From Gammaproteobacteria bacterium (GTDB lineage Bacteria; Pseudomonadota; Gammaproteobacteria; Pseudomonadales; Cellvibrionaceae): a stretch of 64,000 nt of DNA. Under the pieces are notes generated by a model that was not told where the DNA came from, did not search any database, and saw only the letters and a list, made by a program, of their open reading frames with translations. This document shows positions 45,395 through 54,133 of this stretch, piece after piece. Location of the stretch: positions 1-64,000 of the forward strand of contig JAGKWO010000013.1 in the NCBI GenBank assembly GCA_021151835.1, read 5' to 3'. Position 1 is the first letter of the stretch, and each line of letters begins with the position of its first letter. A program made the translations under genes and the position numbers.

Positions 45395-45525
45395 AATGCT
45401 TGCCCGATTACAATTTATAAGAATTATGTAAAACGGCACGACAATAACGGAGCCAATCCCGTCGCCGCAAGCGATAAAGACAACGTTGACTTATTTTTTA
45501 CACTTTTCAACAAAACCGGCGCCAA

Positions 45526-45559
45526 AATAAAAAAGCCCGCTGTTATACGCGGGCTTTTT
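45526..45559. terminator. Terminator after slyD
   Basis: The stem GCCCGC/GCGGGC has an 8-base loop, with A-run on the left and T5 on the right. On the minus strand it follows the slyD stop and has T6. Confidence 0.9.
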
Positions 45560-45580
45560 GGTAACACAATGCGGAGCCAA

Positions 45581-46078
45581 TTAATCGTGGTGATGGCCAC
45601 CGGCACCATGGGCATGGCCATGGGCCAGCTCTTCTGCCGACGCATCGCGCACGTCGACAACTTCCAGTTCAAACTCCAGGCTTTTACCCGCCAGCGGATG
45701 GTTGCTGTCAATATCGACATTGAACTTGCCCACTTTCAATACGATTGCTTCCCACGGGCCATGCTGGGTGTTCACCGACACCTTAACGCCGGGCTTCAGT
45801 TTATTTTTGATTTTTTCATGGTCGAGCAAATGCTTGATCGGGATACGTTGTACCGCACCTTCCTTACGCTCGCCATAACCTTGCTCCGGGGTAACGCTCA
45901 CGGTTACTTTATCGCCTTTGGCTTTACCATCCAGCGCCGCTTCCAATACTGGCAGCAGATTGTTGTGGCCGTGGAGATACAGGGTTGGATCGGCATCGTA
46001 AGAGGTTTCCAATTGCTCGCCGCCGGTTTCGCTCAGGCGGTAATGGAAGCTGACAACTTTGTCGGCAGAGATTTGCAT
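45581..46078 (-). CDS. slyD: FKBP-type peptidyl-prolyl isomerase SlyD
   Basis: 165 aa from the ATG at 46078, with GGAG upstream; the 69-residue extension of the open frame has no family support. An FKBP domain is split by the insert-in-flap chaperone domain (about 70-130, GYGERKEGAVQRIP). The C-terminus is His-rich (HGHAHGAGGHHHD), as in nickel-binding SlyD. It acts as isomerase/chaperone and metal donor in the cytoplasm. Confidence 0.92.
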   Translation of the reverse strand: MQISADKVVSFHYRLSETGGEQLETSYDADPTLYLHGHNNLLPVLEAALDGKAKGDKVTVSVTPEQGYGERKEGAVQRIPIKHLLDHEKIKNKLKPGVKVSVNTQHGPWEAIVLKVGKFNVDIDSNHPLAGKSLEFELEVVDVRDASAEELAHGHAHGAGGHHHD

Positions 46079-46179
46079 GATGACTCCAGAAATAGATTCG
46101 TTTTTTAAGGGCGCGGATTGTCGCTGATTTATTGGATGGGCGCAAAGGTGAATCCCCTTGCGCGCGTTGCTGCTGCCGC

Positions 46180-46941
46180 TTAACGCTTTTGCTTTTGTTC
46201 CACTGCGGGCGCGGGTGGTGCTGAGGATGAAACCCAGGCCTTTACGAAGAGCCCCAACCCCAAACCGCCCAGGAACACCAGCCAAAATGCCAGTACCGGC
46301 AGGCCTTCCAACCCGCTGTGCAAATTCATTCCAAACACCGCCGATACACTCATCAAGGGAAAGGCCACAGCGGCCAGAATATTCAGTTTGTGCTGGGCGC
46401 GGTTGCCAATTTCAGCGGCGCGGGCCTGCGCTTCTGCGCTGCGCGCCAAGCGGAACTCCAATGCTAACCGCGCATCGGCCAGCAGCAGCTCAAAACCGCG
46501 CGCAATATCCACACTCCGGTCGCGCATATCGATAATGAATGCATCATTGCCGAGCGATTCCCGCGCCGACTGCAGGGCCAGTTTCATGTTGTTGGATGAG
46601 CGTGCGAGCGGAATCAGGCTATCGATAACAGCAAACAATTCGTCAATCCTGTTGGCTTTTTCAAAACGGTTTTCAAGTGCGGTGTAAAGCTGGTGATAAT
46701 CTTCCATATACCGGGTCAGGGCGTGATCGCCGTGATCAATGCCTTTGTGCAACCATTTCCCCTGCGGCAAGCGCAGAAACACTTCGTGACCGCGCTCGTT
46801 GCCATCGGCTTTTGGTGGTGCATGCAGCACCAACAACAAATGCCCGGCTTCAAAAATAGCGCGCTGCGCTCCCCAGCTCTCGCTACCTAAACGCGCGCTA
46901 ATTTCAGCAGGCAAATTCCATTTGTATTGGCTTCGTTTCAT
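46180..46941 (-). CDS. CorA-like divalent cation transporter family protein (short)
   Basis: 253 aa from the ATG at 46941, with GGAGG 5 bp upstream. The pore signature GMN lies in VFGMNLHSG (about 212-214) after the first of two C-terminal helices; a long helical region (about 75-195) precedes it. The N-terminal domain is shorter than in CorA (about 316 aa) or ZntB (about 327 aa), and the end carries an extra Ala/Pro/Lys tail. Whether it transports Mg2+, Zn2+ or another ion, or works as a pared-down relative, is unclear. Confidence 0.78.
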   Translation of the reverse strand: MKRSQYKWNLPAEISARLGSESWGAQRAIFEAGHLLLVLHAPPKADGNERGHEVFLRLPQGKWLHKGIDHGDHALTRYMEDYHQLYTALENRFEKANRIDELFAVIDSLIPLARSSNNMKLALQSARESLGNDAFIIDMRDRSVDIARGFELLLADARLALEFRLARSAEAQARAAEIGNRAQHKLNILAAVAFPLMSVSAVFGMNLHSGLEGLPVLAFWLVFLGGLGLGLFVKAWVSSSAPPAPAVEQKQKR

Positions 46942-47113
46942 CAATTCCTCCGGGTTTTATTGCATTGCTTATTGTTGTAATCCAACCATCAGCGGCAGTG
47001 TAAGGTAAAAGTGCAACCCGGTAAAAATTCGCCAATAGACTTGTTCAGGTGCTGTTTTTGGTTTGGCAGGGATGTGCATTCTAGCAAGGCATTGCTGCGC
47101 AAATTACCGCTGT

Positions 47114-47135
47114 AAAAAAGCCCGCCGCAGCGGGC
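47114..47135 (-). terminator. Terminator of the di-heme oxidoreductase gene
   Basis: Minus strand: GCCCGC-TGCG-GCGGGC followed by T6. It is 25 bp after the stop at 47160. Confidence 0.92.
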
Positions 47136-47159
47136 CAAAGAGGGGGGTACAACATACAC

Positions 47160-49745
47160 TTAGAGGGAGTTGAGGAACGCTTTTAACGCGTTGCGATCTG
47201 CCGTGGATAAGGTTTCGTATTTCAAACGGCTATTAGTGGCTTCACCGCCATGCCACAGGATGGCTTCATCCAATGAGTGGGCGCGGCCATCGTGCAAATA
47301 ACGCACGCTCGCATCATTGCCTGCCGAGGTTCCGCTCTGCACATATTTCAAACTACCCAAGCCCCATAGCGGCGCTGTCCGCCACATTGCAGCGGGCGCG
47401 CTGTCCTGCGGCAGGGAATCCGCGAGGTCAGGACCCATATCGTGGAGCAGCAAATCGGTGTAGGGGCGAATAGTCTGGTTGCGCAATTCAGCGAATGGAT
47501 GGGTGTCACCGGTAACCAGTGTTGTTTTATGGCAGGCGACGCAACTCGCATTTTCAAATACCGTTTTACCCCGGGCGATGTGCGCCTGGTTCACATCGTG
47601 TTCAACCGAGACGCGCATGCCATTGGGATAACCGCTAGGGTAACTACGCTGCGCCGGTACCCCGAGCAATTGCAGGTAATTGGTCAGGCGCGTCAATTCC
47701 TGTTCGGAAACATGGGTCGTTACACCGGTTTGATGGCAATTGGTGTCGGTCTTCTGGCAGGAGCGAACCGGATACACCGGTGAAGTCACCCCCATATCCT
47801 GGACAAACGCTTCTGCAGCCTGGTGCCGCACACTGACCTTCGCCGCTTTCCAGCCAAAGCGCCCCAATTGGGTGGCACCGGTTTCCGGGTTTTTCACGAA
47901 GTTTGCCTTACCGCGTACACCATCGCCGTTGGTATCGTTCGCATCCACATTGGCGAGGATGGTTTCTTCGTTTACCGCCTCCAGCAAACCGGCACCAATC
48001 ACTTGCGGCGCCTGGCGCACGGAATATAGCTGCGGCACAGGTCCGGTGAACTCATACACGGGTTTGTGCATATCGACCCGGGTGCCATCGTTGAGGAAGC
48101 GCGGGGTGACATCGTAGCGCTGCAATTTCACTGCGTTGTTCACGGCGCCTTTTTGCAGGACGTTAAAGCCGTAGGTTGGATCGGGCAGGTTTCCGGGCGC
48201 GCCGGTCAGGACCGACAGCGTATCCAGCGCCTGGCCGGCAACGGCGGCTTTACTGCGGCCGTTCAACTGGTGACAGGCGATACAACGCTCATCGTTAAAG
48301 TTGCTGCCCAACTGATTCTGGTGCGCGGTAAAGATGGGGTTCTGGGCCGGGAATTCCGAATGCTGGCCTGTCGCAAACGAGGTGTGGAACAGGCGACGCC
48401 CCTTGAGGAAACGGTCGGTGTTGGCGATACCGATATTGTTCGCCATTTGCTGGAACACCCGGTAAGGCTCCTCGGAATAGTTGTAGGAGATGCTGGTCTC
48501 GCCACCGAGCAACGCATCGTCCGGTACCGGTGCCGAATCCAGGTTTGGCGCTACGCCATACCAGGGACGCACGCCCTCGCCCACTACATACAACTGCTCG
48601 AAGGAGTAGTAGCGGGACCCACCACCATCAGCGCGGGCGCGGTTATCCGACTCGCTCATCTCCACCAGGCGCGGCGCTGGCGCCAGCTCAATACGATCGC
48701 CCATCACCAACGGGCGATGCGGATTGGGGCCAGTGTTCCAATAGGAATCTACGTCCATATAGCAATCTTCATTGCCGCCGTCGAAACAGCGCGGCAAATT
48801 ACCTTCTTTCAAATTATTGAAACCGTAGTTCAACGCCCAACCAAATTCCGTCACGGTGGGATCGCTGGAGTTGCGGAACAAGCTGAAGGTAGTACCGAAG
48901 AACGTCCCTTCATTGATCAGCAGGGTGATGCGGATGTTTTTTCCGCCCGCCGGAATGGTATCGCGCACTTTCAAACCGAACGAACGATTCTGGAAATAAA
49001 ACGGTGGGTAAGTGAAGTAACGGCCATCCGCTTCATTGGGGGATAGCCAGGCTTCACCGCGCTCACGCGCATGGCGCTCGGTGGAGCGCATACCGATCAA
49101 GGTCACCAGTGTGCCATCGGGTTCGCGATACTGGATTTGCTCGGTGACCAGGGTTCCTTCGGGAAACAAAGGCACATACCCAACAGGCGCCGGGCGACTC
49201 GATGACGATGAACTCGCAACCGAAGCACGCGATGACGACGAGCTGCTGACGTTGGCCACACTGCCAAATACCTTCAGCTCGAAAATCGAATAACCCCAGG
49301 CATTGCCTTGCGCAGGCCTGGTCGCATTTACGCGCACATAGCGATAGCTGCCGCTCACTGCAAACGTATCTGTGCGATTACCAAAAATACCGTCAGTTTT
49401 TTGCGCGAGGTTAGTCCAGGTGGAATTATCGTTGGAGCCTTGCACCTGATAGATCTCGGGGTTGGCGGCTTCCCACTCGACGACCACCTGCGCCAGGTTA
49501 GCCGCATTACCCAGATCAACGGTGAGCCAGGCCTGGCTTACTCCCTGGGTGGATTCCCAGCGGCTGTAAGAAGAGCCATCTACCGCATCTTTGGCCGCGC
49601 GCAATTCACTGCTCGCAAATACGGTTTTATTCAGGGCGAGATTGGTTTGTGCCACAGCGGTATGCGCAACGGGCAGTGAGCAGACGAGTGCTGCCCCCGC
49701 CAGAAGCAGGCGCCGCAACGCCTGTGCCGGTTTGATGATTGCCAT
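47160..49745 (-). CDS. Secreted di-heme oxidoreductase with discoidin domain and poly-Ser linker
   Basis: 861 aa from the ATG at 49745, with GAGG upstream and a signal peptide (about 1-32) following. Residues 35-162 form an F5/8 type C (discoidin/CBM32-like) domain (DAVDGSSYSRWES, WLTVDLG, YRYVRVNATRP). A Ser-rich linker (167-184) leads to a region of unknown fold (about 190-430) and then a di-heme oxidoreductase domain. Heme c sites are CIACH (488-492) and CVACH (735-739). WRTAPLWGLG and YLHDGRAHSLDEAILWHGGEA match the DHOR/DUF1111 group, related to di-heme peroxidases. It is probably an extracellular redox protein held on a polysaccharide. Confidence 0.88.
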   Translation of the reverse strand: MAIIKPAQALRRLLLAGAALVCSLPVAHTAVAQTNLALNKTVFASSELRAAKDAVDGSSYSRWESTQGVSQAWLTVDLGNAANLAQVVVEWEAANPEIYQVQGSNDNSTWTNLAQKTDGIFGNRTDTFAVSGSYRYVRVNATRPAQGNAWGYSIFELKVFGSVANVSSSSSSRASVASSSSSSRPAPVGYVPLFPEGTLVTEQIQYREPDGTLVTLIGMRSTERHARERGEAWLSPNEADGRYFTYPPFYFQNRSFGLKVRDTIPAGGKNIRITLLINEGTFFGTTFSLFRNSSDPTVTEFGWALNYGFNNLKEGNLPRCFDGGNEDCYMDVDSYWNTGPNPHRPLVMGDRIELAPAPRLVEMSESDNRARADGGGSRYYSFEQLYVVGEGVRPWYGVAPNLDSAPVPDDALLGGETSISYNYSEEPYRVFQQMANNIGIANTDRFLKGRRLFHTSFATGQHSEFPAQNPIFTAHQNQLGSNFNDERCIACHQLNGRSKAAVAGQALDTLSVLTGAPGNLPDPTYGFNVLQKGAVNNAVKLQRYDVTPRFLNDGTRVDMHKPVYEFTGPVPQLYSVRQAPQVIGAGLLEAVNEETILANVDANDTNGDGVRGKANFVKNPETGATQLGRFGWKAAKVSVRHQAAEAFVQDMGVTSPVYPVRSCQKTDTNCHQTGVTTHVSEQELTRLTNYLQLLGVPAQRSYPSGYPNGMRVSVEHDVNQAHIARGKTVFENASCVACHKTTLVTGDTHPFAELRNQTIRPYTDLLLHDMGPDLADSLPQDSAPAAMWRTAPLWGLGSLKYVQSGTSAGNDASVRYLHDGRAHSLDEAILWHGGEATNSRLKYETLSTADRNALKAFLNSL

Positions 49746-50000
49746 TTGGTGTTGCCTCTCTATTGTTATTGATGCGATTGATAAAACCCGCCCCTGCCTG
49801 ACAGCGACAGTAACGGGCAAACAACCGGACCAGTGTGGAAGCAAAAAAATAAATAGCGTTCGCGCAAAGGGACCGAACGAAAATTCTGGCGTTCGGCTAA
49901 ATGGTTTCAGCCAAACCTGGCACTGAAAAACGACTGCGCATCAATAAGGCGGGATCAAACAGGATTGCGTATCATGGGCGCCCGCACCCAAGGAATCACC
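49746..50000. other. Divergent intergenic region
   Basis: About 255 bp between the oxidoreductase and phosphopantetheinyl transferase genes. Both promoters must lie here, but no clear motif was found. Confidence 0.4.
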
Positions 50001-50738
50001 ATGCAACCATCGCCTGAACTTCAACTCGCCCCACAGCCATTGCAACCCGGCCAGGTTCATTTGTGGCTGCTGGATGTGCGTCAATTCAGCAACCCGTTAG
50101 CCGAGCAAGCACTCTTATTAATGAGTGATGATGAGCGTGAACGCGCGCAAAAATTTATTCGTGGCAAAGAGGAATACATCGCCAGCCGCTGGCTGTTGCG
50201 CAAAGTGCTGGGGCAGTATCTGCAACAAGCGCCCGCATCGTTGGTGTTTAATCGCAGCGAAAAAGGCAAACCCTACATCGCTAACCATCCGCTGAAATTC
50301 AATTTAAGCCACAGTGGTCACTGGGCGTTGCTGGCACTGGCGCAGGAGATGGAACTGGGTGTGGATATCGAGCAAGTCCGCGATTCGCGCGACCTGCTGG
50401 GCATCGCCGAAAACTATTACCATCCGGATGAATACGCGCAGTTGCGCCAGCGGCATGGCGATGAACAACTTCGCTTTTTCTACCAGCTCTGGACCCTGAA
50501 AGAAGCCTTGCTCAAGGCGATGGGCGTGGGCATTTCAGCGGGGCTGGAGAATCTCAACTTTGATTTACAAAATCCGATCTCAGTCAGCTTATCACCGGTG
50601 TTACAGGCACAATCGGTTACTGATAAATGGCAGTTTCATCAATGGCAATTGCCCGATACCAGTTATTGCGCGCTGGCGGTCGCCGCCACGGATTCGCCAC
50701 AAACCTGCTGGTTCGACCCACTCACAACACTGACCTGA
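50001..50738 (+). CDS. 4'-phosphopantetheinyl transferase (Sfp/HetI type)
   Basis: 245 aa from the ATG at 50001, with AGGAA 6 bp upstream; the longer frame from 49965 is less likely. LGVDIEQVRD gives the magnesium-binding (V/I)G(V/I)D motif and FYQLWTLKEALLKAMG the second (W/F)xxKEAxxK motif. SRWLLRKVLG and NLSHSG are also typical. It loads phosphopantetheine from CoA on carrier proteins of polyketide, peptide or fatty-acid systems. The carrier is unknown; no synthase gene is in the window. Confidence 0.92.
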   Translation: MQPSPELQLAPQPLQPGQVHLWLLDVRQFSNPLAEQALLLMSDDERERAQKFIRGKEEYIASRWLLRKVLGQYLQQAPASLVFNRSEKGKPYIANHPLKFNLSHSGHWALLALAQEMELGVDIEQVRDSRDLLGIAENYYHPDEYAQLRQRHGDEQLRFFYQLWTLKEALLKAMGVGISAGLENLNFDLQNPISVSLSPVLQAQSVTDKWQFHQWQLPDTSYCALAVAATDSPQTCWFDPLTTLT

Positions 50739-50761
50739 TCCACCGCTGCCACGCTTTTTAC

Positions 50762-50789
50762 TTGACTCTCAGGTCTCCACTGCTAGCAT
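50762..50789 (+). promoter_or_regulatory. Sigma-70 promoter of ispB
   Basis: TTGACT (50762-50767), a 16-bp spacer and TAGCAT (50784-50789) with the extended -10 TG one base upstream. It lies 38 bp before the ispB start. Confidence 0.7.
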
Positions 50790-50826
50790 GGCCGCCACCT
50801 GTCCCGACATTCAATAAGAAGATTCC

Positions 50827-51789
50827 ATGCTGCCATTCCATGAGGCAGTGAAAGACGATTTCACTGCGGTAAACCAATTAATCATCGACAAACTCCATTC
50901 TGACGTGGGCCTGGTAGAAAATATCGGCCATTACCTGGTAGAAGCCGGGGGCAAACGCTTGCGCCCCTTGTTGGTGTTGCTCACCGCCAATGCGCTGGGT
51001 TACCAGGGTAAGGATCACTTGTCGCTGGCAGCAATTATTGAATTTATCCACACCGCCACTCTGTTGCACGACGATGTCGTCGATGTCTCCAGCCTGCGGC
51101 GCGGTCGGCCCACCGCCAATGCCCAATGGGGCAACGCACCCAGTGTGCTCGTGGGCGACTTCCTGTATTCGCGCGCCTTCCAGATGATGGTGGGGATCGG
51201 CAATATGGATGTAATGGCAATCCTCAGCGATACCACCAATATCATCGCCGAGGGTGAAGTGCAGCAACTGGTGAATGCCAAAGACCCGAATGTGAACGAG
51301 GAAAACTATTTCCGCGTGATCGACAAGAAAACCGCCATCCTCTTCGCCGCCGCCTGTGAAGTAGCGGCCGTCGCGTGCGGCGCAACCGAAGCACAACGCC
51401 AGGCACTTGGAATCTATGGCCGCAAGGTCGGCGTCGCCTTCCAATTGGTGGATGATGCACTGGATTACACTGGCGATGCCGCAACCCTCGGGAAAAACGT
51501 TGGCGATGACCTGGCCGAAGGCAAACCCACCTTGCCGTTGATCCATGCCATGCGCACCGGCACACCCGAGCAGGCGGACCTCATTGCTACTGCCATTCGC
51601 AACGGCGACGCCAGCAAACTCCCGGCGATCCTGGAAATTGTCCAGGCCACTGGCGGCATGACTTATACGCTGGATTGCGCCAGGCAACAGGTTCAGGAAG
51701 CCCTTGCCCAACTTGCCCAACTGCCGGACAACCGCTTCACCCAGGCAATGAAACAGCTTGCCGAATTCTCGCTGGCGCGCAGTTTCTAG
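50827..51789 (+). CDS. ispB: Octaprenyl diphosphate synthase
   Basis: 320 aa. The two Asp-rich substrate sites are LLHDDVVD (about 78-85) and LVDDALDY (about 210-217), which bind the allylic diphosphate and IPP through Mg2+. GGKRLRPLL and GEVQQL are also conserved. It makes the isoprenoid tail of ubiquinone. Chain length is inferred from overall likeness to IspB. Own promoter at 50762. Confidence 0.93.
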   Translation: MLPFHEAVKDDFTAVNQLIIDKLHSDVGLVENIGHYLVEAGGKRLRPLLVLLTANALGYQGKDHLSLAAIIEFIHTATLLHDDVVDVSSLRRGRPTANAQWGNAPSVLVGDFLYSRAFQMMVGIGNMDVMAILSDTTNIIAEGEVQQLVNAKDPNVNEENYFRVIDKKTAILFAAACEVAAVACGATEAQRQALGIYGRKVGVAFQLVDDALDYTGDAATLGKNVGDDLAEGKPTLPLIHAMRTGTPEQADLIATAIRNGDASKLPAILEIVQATGGMTYTLDCARQQVQEALAQLAQLPDNRFTQAMKQLAEFSLARSF

Positions 51790-51833
51790 CCATCAATCCG
51801 CTCGCTCCGGGGCGATGCTGGCATCGCCTTAAC

Positions 51834-51861
51834 TGGACAACTTGGCCACAGCGGTTAGAAT
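51834..51861 (+). promoter_or_regulatory. Predicted fabA promoter
   Basis: TGGACA (51834-51839), a 16-bp spacer and TAGAAT (51856-51861), each one base from consensus. A short GC hairpin (51811-51828) after ispB precedes it. Confidence 0.55.
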
Positions 51862-51926
51862 GGCGCACTTTTGCGCGGGGCCTGCAATTTCCGGCCCGCC
51901 CAGCTAACATCGAATGAGTAAATTCC

Positions 51927-52451
51927 ATGACCAATTTTGAACCCAAAAGCTCCTACAGCCGCGAAGACCTGCTCCTGTGTGGCGACGGCAAATTGTTTGG
52001 CCCGGGCAATGCACAATTACCGAAACCCAATATGTTGATGCTGGATCGCGTAGTGCACATCAGCCAAACCGGCGGTGAATTTGGTAAGGGCGAGATCGTA
52101 GCCGAACTGGATATCAGCCCCGATTTGTGGTTCTTCGAATGCCACTTCCCGGGCGACCCGGTTATGCCGGGCTGCCTGGGGTTGGATGCAATGTGGCAAC
52201 TGGTAGGCTTTTTCCTCGGCTGGAAAGGCAATCCCGGCCGTGGCCGCGCCCTTGGCTGTGGCGAAGTGAAATTCACCGGCCAGATCCTGCCAACCGCTAA
52301 AAAGATCACCTATCACATCAACCTGAAACGCGTGATTGAGCGCAAACTCATTATGGGTATCGCCGATGGCCGCGTTTCCTGCGACGGCAAAGATATCTAT
52401 TTTGCACACGATTTGCGCGTTGGTCTGTTCCAGAATACCGACAGCTTCTAA
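51927..52451 (+). CDS. fabA: 3-hydroxydecanoyl-ACP dehydratase/isomerase
   Basis: 174 aa, the usual length. The active site is His73 in FECHFPGDPVMPG and Asp87 in GLDAMWQ. It dehydrates 3-hydroxydecanoyl-ACP and isomerises the double bond, the branch point to unsaturated fatty acids. fabB follows 143 bp downstream in the same direction, the standard pairing. Confidence 0.97.
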   Translation: MTNFEPKSSYSREDLLLCGDGKLFGPGNAQLPKPNMLMLDRVVHISQTGGEFGKGEIVAELDISPDLWFFECHFPGDPVMPGCLGLDAMWQLVGFFLGWKGNPGRGRALGCGEVKFTGQILPTAKKITYHINLKRVIERKLIMGIADGRVSCDGKDIYFAHDLRVGLFQNTDSF

Positions 52452-52594
52452 GCTTTATAAAATAACGATAGGCGGCGAGCACACACCTGCTGTGGCATAA
52501 TACTCGCCGTTTTATAACCCGTCAGATAATTACGCCAGAGTTCTGTTCAAACCTGCTGTTCAGGCGCTGTAGCAAAAAATGTAAGAGGTAGCCT

Positions 52595-53806
52595 ATGAAA
52601 CGCGTTGTTGTAACCGGTATGGGAATCGTGTCCTGTTTGGGCAATGATAAAGATGCCGTGTTGGATGCATTGCGCGCTGGCCGTTCCGGTATCAAATTTC
52701 AGGAAGCCTACAAAGAAATGGGGTTTCGTAGCCATGTTGCCGGCTCTATTGAGATCAACCTGGCTGAATTAATTGATCGCAAAATACTGCGCTTTATGGG
52801 CGATGCTGCAGCGTTTGCCTATCTCTCCATGCAACAGGCTATCGCCGATTCCGGCCTTTCCGAAGAACAAGTCTCCAATGATCGCACCGGCATCATTATG
52901 GGTTCCGGTGGTGCATCTTCAATGAATCTGGTGGAAGCGGCAGATATCCTGCGCGAAAAAGGTTTGAAGCGTGTAGGGCCTTATCGCGTGACCCAAACTA
53001 TGGGTAGCACCACATCTGCGTGCCTGGCGACCCCCTTCAAAATCAAAGGCGTCAATTACTCCATTTCCTCCGCATGTGCCACCAGTGCCCATTGTGTTGG
53101 CAATGCGATGGAGTTGATCCAGCTCGGCAAGCAAGACGTGGTCTTTGCCGGCGGTGGCGAAGAGGAACACTGGACCCTGACTGCCCTGTTCGATGCGATG
53201 GGCGCCCTGTCCACTAAATACAATGAAACCCCGGAAAAAGCCTCCCGCGCCTATGATACCAACCGCGACGGTTTCGTTATTGCTGGCGGCGGCGGTTGCC
53301 TGGTGCTGGAAGAATACGAACACGCTAAAGCGCGCGGCGCCAAAATCTATGCGGAAGTCGTTGGCTACGGTGCAACTTCCGATGGCTACGATATGGTTGC
53401 CCCGTCTGGCGAGGGCGCGGTGCGCTGTATGAAACAAGCGCTGGCAACGGTGCAGGGCGATATCGACTACATCAACTCCCACGGCACCTCCACACCAGTG
53501 GGCGATCTGGCTGAACTCAAGGCCATCAAGGAAACATTTGGCAGCAATATTCCCCCTATTAGCTCAACCAAATCCCTCACCGGCCACAGCCTGGGCGCAA
53601 CCGGTGTACAAGAGGCGATTTACAGCTTGCTGATGATGGAAAATGACTTTATCTGCGCATCAGCCAACATTGAAACCCTCGATCCGGAAGCGGAAGGTAT
53701 GCCAATTGCCCTCAAACGCCAGGACAATGTGAAACTGACGCGCGTGATGTCCAACAGTTTTGGCTTTGGTGGCACTAACGCCACATTGGTGTTTCAAAAA
53801 ATCTGA
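52595..53806 (+). CDS. fabB: 3-oxoacyl-ACP synthase I
   Basis: 403 aa. The thiolase-fold triad is Cys161 (SSACATS), His296 (NSHGTST) and His331 (LTGHSLGATG). It elongates the cis-3-decenoyl-ACP made by FabA and so completes the unsaturated branch. AAGAGGTAG precedes the ATG. Followed by a bidirectional-type terminator at 53832. Confidence 0.97.
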   Translation: MKRVVVTGMGIVSCLGNDKDAVLDALRAGRSGIKFQEAYKEMGFRSHVAGSIEINLAELIDRKILRFMGDAAAFAYLSMQQAIADSGLSEEQVSNDRTGIIMGSGGASSMNLVEAADILREKGLKRVGPYRVTQTMGSTTSACLATPFKIKGVNYSISSACATSAHCVGNAMELIQLGKQDVVFAGGGEEEHWTLTALFDAMGALSTKYNETPEKASRAYDTNRDGFVIAGGGGCLVLEEYEHAKARGAKIYAEVVGYGATSDGYDMVAPSGEGAVRCMKQALATVQGDIDYINSHGTSTPVGDLAELKAIKETFGSNIPPISSTKSLTGHSLGATGVQEAIYSLLMMENDFICASANIETLDPEAEGMPIALKRQDNVKLTRVMSNSFGFGGTNATLVFQKI

Positions 53807-53831
53807 TCCACCCCGGCGATTGATTGATAAC

Positions 53832-53862
53832 AAAAAAGCGCGAGCAATACTCGCGCTTTTTT
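53832..53862 (+). terminator. Terminator of fabB
   Basis: The stem GCGCGAG/CTCGCGC has a 5-base loop, with A6 before and T6 after. Confidence 0.93.
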
Positions 53863-54133
53863 ATTTTCTATAAACGGCAAAAATGCATTCACACATGTGC
53901 ACCGCTTTAATGCATCCGCTCCTTCCAACTGGCGCTGATAAAGCACAATCCATGTGCCACTCCCTCGCCCTGCGATAGTTTTTGCAGACATTCCCGTAAA
54001 TTTTACATTTCGTTCAACCGATTGTTCGACCAGCTCACAAAACCTGAACGCGCCCGATGAATTTGCTGCCATTTACCGGCTGGCACAGTGCCTGCATAGA
54101 GTTTTGCTGTTTTACACCTACAGGGAACAACCC
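53863..54133 (+). other. Upstream region of the acyltransferase pair
   Basis: 271 bp without a supported gene. The frame of the acyltransferase is open back to 53954, but that extension lacks a ribosome site and family likeness. No clear promoter motif fixed. Confidence 0.4.

Noticed and set aside
45581..46285. SlyD with a 69-residue N-terminal extension
   Set aside because: SlyD proteins begin close to the ATG at 46078, which has GGAG upstream; the extension is low-complexity open frame.
48066..49046. Plus-strand ORF of 326 codons
   Set aside because: Antisense shadow of the di-heme oxidoreductase gene; no ribosome site or recognisable domain.
50878..51720. Minus-strand ORF of 280 codons
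   Set aside because: Antisense to ispB, whose Asp-rich motifs are intact; composition is that of a mirror frame.
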